Source: Paenibacillus tritici (GTDB lineage: Bacteria > Bacillota > Bacilli > Paenibacillales > Paenibacillaceae). From it: a stretch of DNA of 64,000 nt. Made by a program: the position numbers and the translations under genes. Location: positions 62,001 through 126,000 of the forward strand of contig NZ_JABMKX010000016.1 in assembly GCF_013204885.1 (NCBI RefSeq), read 5' to 3'. The notes beneath the pieces are model-generated. The model was not told where the DNA came from. It was given only the letters and a program-made list of their open reading frames with translations, and did not search any database. Shown piece after piece: positions 60,349-64,000 of the stretch; within the stretch, counting starts at the first letter, position 1, and each line of letters starts with the position of its first letter.

Positions 60349-60660
60349 TTATCCCCTCCTGTCTTCATCATGAGTACCATCCGGATGGCCGCCTGCTGAA
60401 TGGTCGATTTTCAAGCGTTGCAGCACTTCGAGCGTCGGTGCCATGAAGTCAGACCGCTCTTTGTCGAGGATATTCTGCAGCCTGTCCCTGTCTTCCTCGG
60501 CACGCTCCAGCAGTTCACGCGGCACCAGATTCCCCTTCACAATTGACCGCAAAAGCACAAGCAGAATCATGAGCAGAATCAAAGCGATGAGATAGGCCAG
60601 CCCGTACTTATCCGCGAGCGGCAGCAGCTTCTCCAAATTCGCAACATCGTTGCTGTCCAT
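60349..60660 (-). CDS. Phage membrane protein, XhlA-like place in operon
   Basis: A 103-residue protein. An acidic N-terminus is followed by one membrane span (LAYLIALILLMILLVLLRSI) and a long charged coiled helix (REDRDRLQNILDKERSD-like). AAGGGAG lies 7 bases before ATG 60660; an earlier ATG is possible. Its place between tail and lysis genes is where PBSX has xhlA, but sequence identity is not clear. It may help the holin. Confidence 0.62.
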   Translation of the reverse strand: MDSNDVANLEKLLPLADKYGLAYLIALILLMILLVLLRSIVKGNLVPRELLERAEEDRDRLQNILDKERSDFMAPTLEVLQRLKIDHSAGGHPDGTHDEDRRG

Positions 60661-60749
60661 TGCTTCACTCCCTTCTGTGTGATTAGTCATAGTGATGCCC
60701 CCGGCCGGGGCCGGAGGCACCAAAGTAATCCTGCAAAACATATAGAATC

Positions 60750-60770
60750 AAAAAAACACCCTGGCGGGTG
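60750..60770 (-). terminator. Terminator between tail and lysis modules
   Basis: CACCC-GCCA-GGGTG on the minus strand followed by seven T. It splits the tail transcript from the lysis genes. Confidence 0.7.
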
Positions 60771-61080
60771 ATCATAACCTGTTCCCCAAGCGGAATCGCT
60801 CGGAGTGTAATAAACCATATGACAGCAGTTGGAAAAACGTATCTTAATTCAGTTACATAGAAGTGTTTTAAGGGATTAAATGGATAAACGTCACTTATTT
60901 TTGTTCCAACTCGCCCTTTAAGGGCTTTGCAGCTATAGCAAGTGCTGTTTTTCCAACTATTACTTGGAAAAGCCCCTCCTGCTTAACAGCAAGTGGAGAA
61001 AATCCAACTGCTGTTTTCGGCTTTCAATTCTCAACCCCACGCCATCGACTCTATTGATATGCGTCTGTAGTAGTAGTTAG
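60771..61080. repeat. Non-coding gap with CCAACTGCT repeats in the prophage
   Basis: No gene in about 300 bases. GCAGTTGGAAAAAC (60825-60838), GTTTTTCCAACT (60947-60958) and TCCAACTGCTGTTTT (61002-61016) are copies of one motif in both orientations, with further TTCCAAC half-sites between. Confidence 0.65.
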
Positions 61081-61212
61081 TTACTCTTCAATTACAAGAA
61101 ACTCCAATCCATTCTCCACCAGAATCTCCTTGACGGCAGGCTTCAGCGTAAAGGGAACTTCACTATAATTAGTCTTTCCCAGTGTAACGCGTTGCGCAAA
61201 AAACAAGGCCAT
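61081..61212 (-). CDS. CD1375-family small phage protein
   Basis: A 43-residue protein (MALFFAQRVTLGKTNYSEVP, then FTLKPAVKEILVENGLEFLV). This matches the short CD1375-like proteins found after tail genes of Firmicute prophages. AAAGGTGG lies 9 bases before the ATG. It is 56 bases after the XkdW-type gene. Function unknown; it is probably tail or tail-fibre associated. Confidence 0.78.
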   Translation of the reverse strand: MALFFAQRVTLGKTNYSEVPFTLKPAVKEILVENGLEFLVIEE

Positions 61213-61268
61213 TGCTCTCACCACCTTTCTATTAATACGCTTAAAACGTAAGGGAACCCGCCGGACGC

Positions 61269-61742
61269 TTAAGAATAAACTTGAGTTGCCATTTCGGCGA
61301 TAATATCCTCGATGAAATCCGCACGCTCAGTAAGCGCACTATTCTGCGCCTTCAGCAGCAAGTTCTCCTGTTGCAGCTGCTCTATCTCCGTCAGCACCGG
61401 CGGCTTGTTAGCCTCAGCTTCCTGGTACGCTTCCCATGCTGCTTGCAGTTCAGCTTCTGTCGGCTGCGGCGCATCCAGCTTCCAGACCGCAATGAACGGT
61501 CCCCGTTCTACCAGATCGTAGTCTTCGCCTTCGACCAGTAGGTTGTAGTCGATGCCGTAGCGGTAGTGGACGCCCTCTTCGAGTTCCTCGCCGTTCTCAG
61601 GCGACTTGATCTCGTAGCGGATACGGCCTTTATCTTCGGCTCCCGGCCGCAGGACGGGTTCTGGGCCGTTGTCCTGGACGATGAAGTCCCGCAACGGGGT
61701 AGTGTCCGGGTATAGATACATGATTGCTAGTGAAATATTCAT
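61269..61742 (-). CDS. XkdW-family phage protein
   Basis: A 157-residue protein. The start NISLAIMYLYPDTTPLRDFI and the middle YRYGIDYNLLVEGEDYDLV match the XkdW group of PBSX-like phages, which lies after the tail fibre gene. The C-terminal third is a coiled coil (LTEIEQLQQENLLLKAQNSA). GGGAGG stands 8 bases before ATG 61742. It probably works in tail-fibre assembly or as a chaperone; that is inferred. Confidence 0.82.
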   Translation of the reverse strand: MNISLAIMYLYPDTTPLRDFIVQDNGPEPVLRPGAEDKGRIRYEIKSPENGEELEEGVHYRYGIDYNLLVEGEDYDLVERGPFIAVWKLDAPQPTEAELQAAWEAYQEAEANKPPVLTEIEQLQQENLLLKAQNSALTERADFIEDIIAEMATQVYS

Positions 61743-61755
61743 TCTTAAGCCTCCC

Positions 61756-63237
61756 TTATGATAATCTTTGTACGCGAACCCAACCTCTCGTGGGATCGCC
61801 TTCAACATTAAGTGCGCCTGGTGAAGTTATAAATAATTCTAAATAATCCCCCGGGTTCATTGGAATGATTTCACATATATCTAATTGTTGCCCAGAAGTA
61901 ATCCCCGAGGTGTTAAGCCGAGAGTTTGACGCTGGCCCCGAATTTAACATAATCGTCAAGTCAGCATAGGTTTGGTCGGGTAGACTGTTAATTCCTAAAC
62001 GTGAGGTAAGCAAGTAATGACCTGCTTTAGATGCTGTGAATCGGTTGTTCGCCGTAGAAAATTCTCCAAGAGCATCCTGGAATACAACTTGGAATGTTAC
62101 TTTGGTTGATGTAGATGCCGCGATATATTGAGTACTTGTCCGATAAACACTAGAGAAAGAGCGATTATCGACTGTATTATCTCCCCATGGGTTAAGGACC
62201 CCCATTGTGACGATCCCGCCATTGGTCGCATATTCTGGCGTTGGCGATCCAGGCTGCGTTCCTGCTTTTCTGATTATTCCGCCCTCGGCGGCATCAATAC
62301 CGATAAAATTATTGGCCCCTATGTTGTTTACTGAGATTACTGTGGATCCTTGCGTTGCCTGTATTGCAGACGACCTATTTGAAATTTCGCATGATGAAAC
62401 CCTTACGACTGATCCATTTGTCGCTTCAACCCCGTTATAGATCGGGGTCGTTTGCACAACGGCTCGGCTATTCCATATTTGACAGAAGTTAACGTTAGCG
62501 ATGGCGAAGGCGGTCCGCGAAGTTGCTGTGACGGTGAAGCCTTGAATAACTACCTGATTTGTACATCCGTAAAGAGAGAAGCTTCGAACCGAATAACCAG
62601 ATGCCTGCGCCAGGGCTCCCGCACCGTTAATGTAAATTTCGGTGTTTCCGTTAAAATCGGCAATCTTGACATCCTCGTCGTACACCCCTTGTTGTACATA
62701 CACATTAACTGCATGATCTACATGTTTTGGAATGCTATTGATAGCCTTCTGTATCGTCCTAAATGCCCCGCCAGCCGTGTCCGATAATCCGGTATTCCCA
62801 TCATTCCCATCCGTCCTTACAAAGTAGGTGAGGTCCGCCGTAGTCTGCTGCGGAGTAGTAGATAGATTCGCCTTGCCATTCCAGGCAGCCTTTTCTGCAT
62901 CACTGACAAAGCGGTTGGCTGTATCCTGCACAATGATCGAAGGCAAGTGCGTGGAAGGATGCACATAATTATTAGCCCCCTGCGCCACACTATCCAGCTT
63001 CGACTTATCCGCTCCAGCCATCAGACCGGCAGCAGACGCCGTTGCAGTTGCGGTAGATGCCTTGGCATTCCATGCGGTGCGTTCAGCCGCCGTGATGTGC
63101 TTGACTGTATCGGCGGCGTGGTCCTGCACAGCCTTGACGGCGGTGTCCAGGATATCCATGTTGCCGTTCAAATCCGTGATATCTACGATATCTGTGCCAT
63201 CCGGCTTTTTCAGCCCCAAATTACCCGTTGTCTTCAT
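61756..63237 (-). CDS. Phage tail fibre with beta-helix domain
   Basis: A 493-residue tail fibre. The N-terminus (LGLKKPDGTDIVDITDLNGN) attaches to the baseplate in this family. Repeats ITAAERTAWNAK and VSDAEKAAWNGK are typical fibre repeats. Residues 150-330 form a right-handed beta-helix with GGAFRTIQKAINSIP and many Asn/Val-rich turns. The C-terminal 130 residues look like a C1q-like receptor-binding domain (SKAGHYLLTSRLGINSL). It should decide host-cell binding. A ribosome-binding site AGGAGTGTGAGCG precedes the ATG. Confidence 0.87.
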   Translation of the reverse strand: MKTTGNLGLKKPDGTDIVDITDLNGNMDILDTAVKAVQDHAADTVKHITAAERTAWNAKASTATATASAAGLMAGADKSKLDSVAQGANNYVHPSTHLPSIIVQDTANRFVSDAEKAAWNGKANLSTTPQQTTADLTYFVRTDGNDGNTGLSDTAGGAFRTIQKAINSIPKHVDHAVNVYVQQGVYDEDVKIADFNGNTEIYINGAGALAQASGYSVRSFSLYGCTNQVVIQGFTVTATSRTAFAIANVNFCQIWNSRAVVQTTPIYNGVEATNGSVVRVSSCEISNRSSAIQATQGSTVISVNNIGANNFIGIDAAEGGIIRKAGTQPGSPTPEYATNGGIVTMGVLNPWGDNTVDNRSFSSVYRTSTQYIAASTSTKVTFQVVFQDALGEFSTANNRFTASKAGHYLLTSRLGINSLPDQTYADLTIMLNSGPASNSRLNTSGITSGQQLDICEIIPMNPGDYLELFITSPGALNVEGDPTRGWVRVQRLS

Positions 63238-63248
63238 CGCTCACACTC

Positions 63249-63860
63249 CTATTCATATACTCTTAATTCGTTCCAGGTCTTGCCGTGCGCTCCGTTCCAG
63301 GTTAGGGATTTCAGAGAATCCCACCAGGTGTAGCTGTACACGAAGCTGTAGTCCAGATGTGCCGGCTTAATCTCTTCCATAATCTGAATCAGGCCCGCCA
63401 TATTGGCCGGGATGCCCAGTGTGCCGACGAAATGCACCTCGAAGCTGTACGCTCCGGGCACCTCGACTACCTCCACATCTCCCCCGGAAAAAGCAGACGC
63501 CGTCCGCCTAATCATCTCCGGCGTAGTTGTTCCGCTGCCCCGCAGCTTGGCCTTGATCATCTCCCGCCGGGTGGCGTAGGACTTGTTCGTGTCTGAGGCC
63601 AGTCCCAGCATCCGCTCCCAGCGGGACAGGCTCCAGGTAGCCGACTCCAGCGTCTTCTGCGCGTCGCTGTCGGCCATGGCATAGGCGATTTCACCGCACT
63701 GTGCACCTGCGCTGGCCTGCAATTCCTCCATCTCAGGGATACCCTGATAATACTCCGGCAGATACTTCATCAGATCCGGGACATGAACCTCCGGTCCCTC
63801 CTCCGTCACACGATCTGCCGAATATCCTACAAGACCATATATACTGTCTCCATAAGCCAC
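63249..63860 (-). CDS. YmfQ/XkdU-like phage tail protein (DUF2313)
   Basis: A 203-residue baseplate protein. Landmarks are MKYLPEYYQGIPEMEELQAS, WERMLGLASDTNKSYATRRE and IKAKLRGSGTTTPEMIRRTA, which define this family in Mu-like and PBSX-like phages. The GTG start has AAGGGGG 7 bases upstream. It follows the partial tail gene at the edge with 2 bases between them. In PBSX this gene lies just before the tail-fibre gene, as here. Confidence 0.88.
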   Translation of the reverse strand: MAYGDSIYGLVGYSADRVTEEGPEVHVPDLMKYLPEYYQGIPEMEELQASAGAQCGEIAYAMADSDAQKTLESATWSLSRWERMLGLASDTNKSYATRREMIKAKLRGSGTTTPEMIRRTASAFSGGDVEVVEVPGAYSFEVHFVGTLGIPANMAGLIQIMEEIKPAHLDYSFVYSYTWWDSLKSLTWNGAHGKTWNELRVYE

Positions 63861-63862
63861 GG

Positions 63863-64000
63863 CTACACCCCCTTCAGCTGATTCCAGGTTAGCGGACCTT
63901 TGGGCAAATAATCATGGGTATGCGCAGCCGCCGGATAAACCGAAGGCTTGCCGTCCACCCCGGACCAGGGAACCGTGTCCGCGGCCTGTGCATAATCAAC
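63863..64000 (-). CDS. Phage tail protein, C-terminal end only (cut by window)
   Basis: The last 45 codons of a gene that continues past the window. The visible end reads VPWSGVDGKPSVYPAAAHTH then DYLPKGPLTWNQLKGV. WSGVDGKP..HTH is the repeat style of tail fibres and baseplate-linked tail proteins. Position next to the YmfQ-like gene also fits the baseplate J (XkdT) slot, but the fragment is too short to name. Confidence 0.6.
   Translation of the reverse strand, partial: VDYAQAADTVPWSGVDGKPSVYPAAAHTHDYLPKGPLTWNQLKGV

Noticed and set aside
62128..62787. Plus-strand frames over the tail-fibre gene
   Set aside because: No start sites; overlap with a well-supported minus-strand phage gene.

Overview
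The window looks like chromosomal DNA of a Paenibacillus (Bacillales), of middling G+C. This is inferred from the gene content. The order sigW-rsiW-cdaA-cdaR-glmM-glmS, with a glmS ribozyme in front of glmS, is the Bacillus-type arrangement. There are three carbohydrate ABC importers without their own ATPase, one of them joined to a YesM/YesN-type two-component system. There are also proteins with stalk (copper-amine-oxidase-N) domains. No rRNA, tRNA or CRISPR array was found.

Layout. 0-3.2 kb: two permeases and a binding protein of sugar importer 1 (+). 3.2-4.15 kb: non-coding, with seven tandem 51-bp repeats. 4.15-13.5 kb (-): sensor kinase, AraC-type regulator, binding protein, two permeases and a frameshifted FAD-dependent oxidoreductase. 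13.6-20.8 kb (-): mntH, T-box-controlled glnS, a methyltransferase with a C-terminal repeat region, and arsB. 20.9-21.7 kb: a 26-residue hydrophobic peptide gene and a second 51-bp array. 21.7-23.8 kb: a luciferase-like oxidoreductase, then an isochorismatase-like hydrolase and an acetyltransferase. 24-27.3 kb (-): sugar importer 3, with a cre-like site at its promoter. 27.9-32.4 kb: a P-type cation ATPase and the potassium importer kimA. 32.7-47.2 kb: an accessory stretch of small membrane, lipoprotein and enzyme genes. It carries two MerR-type regulators, an HxlR-type regulator and an XRE-type regulator, several with readable operators. 47.5-55.2 kb (-): the cell-envelope and c-di-AMP block glmS, glmM, cdaR, cdaA, rsiW, sigW. 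55.4-58.6 kb: a short 51-bp repeat pair and ppc. 58.8-64 kb (-): the tail and lysis end of a PBSX-like prophage, cut by the window edge.

How the parts fit. The kinase/regulator pair at 10-13.5 kb probably senses a carbohydrate outside the cell and controls the importer and oxidoreductase next to it. CdaA makes c-di-AMP, CdaR adjusts it, and KimA at 30.6 kb is a known c-di-AMP-inhibited importer in Bacillus, so source and target lie 20 kb apart. GlmM and GlmS feed UDP-GlcNAc synthesis, with glmS controlled by its ribozyme. In the accessory stretch, three promoters have 19-bp spacers with internal dyads, the hallmark of MerR control, and two of them lie next to MerR genes.

The least explained signals are repeats. 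Three separate loci carry tandem repeats of exactly 51 bp with related cores. Two loci (19.24 and 27.6 kb) carry diverged copies of a 165-190-bp element that keeps a paired TGTTGCA/TGCAACA-type hairpin.
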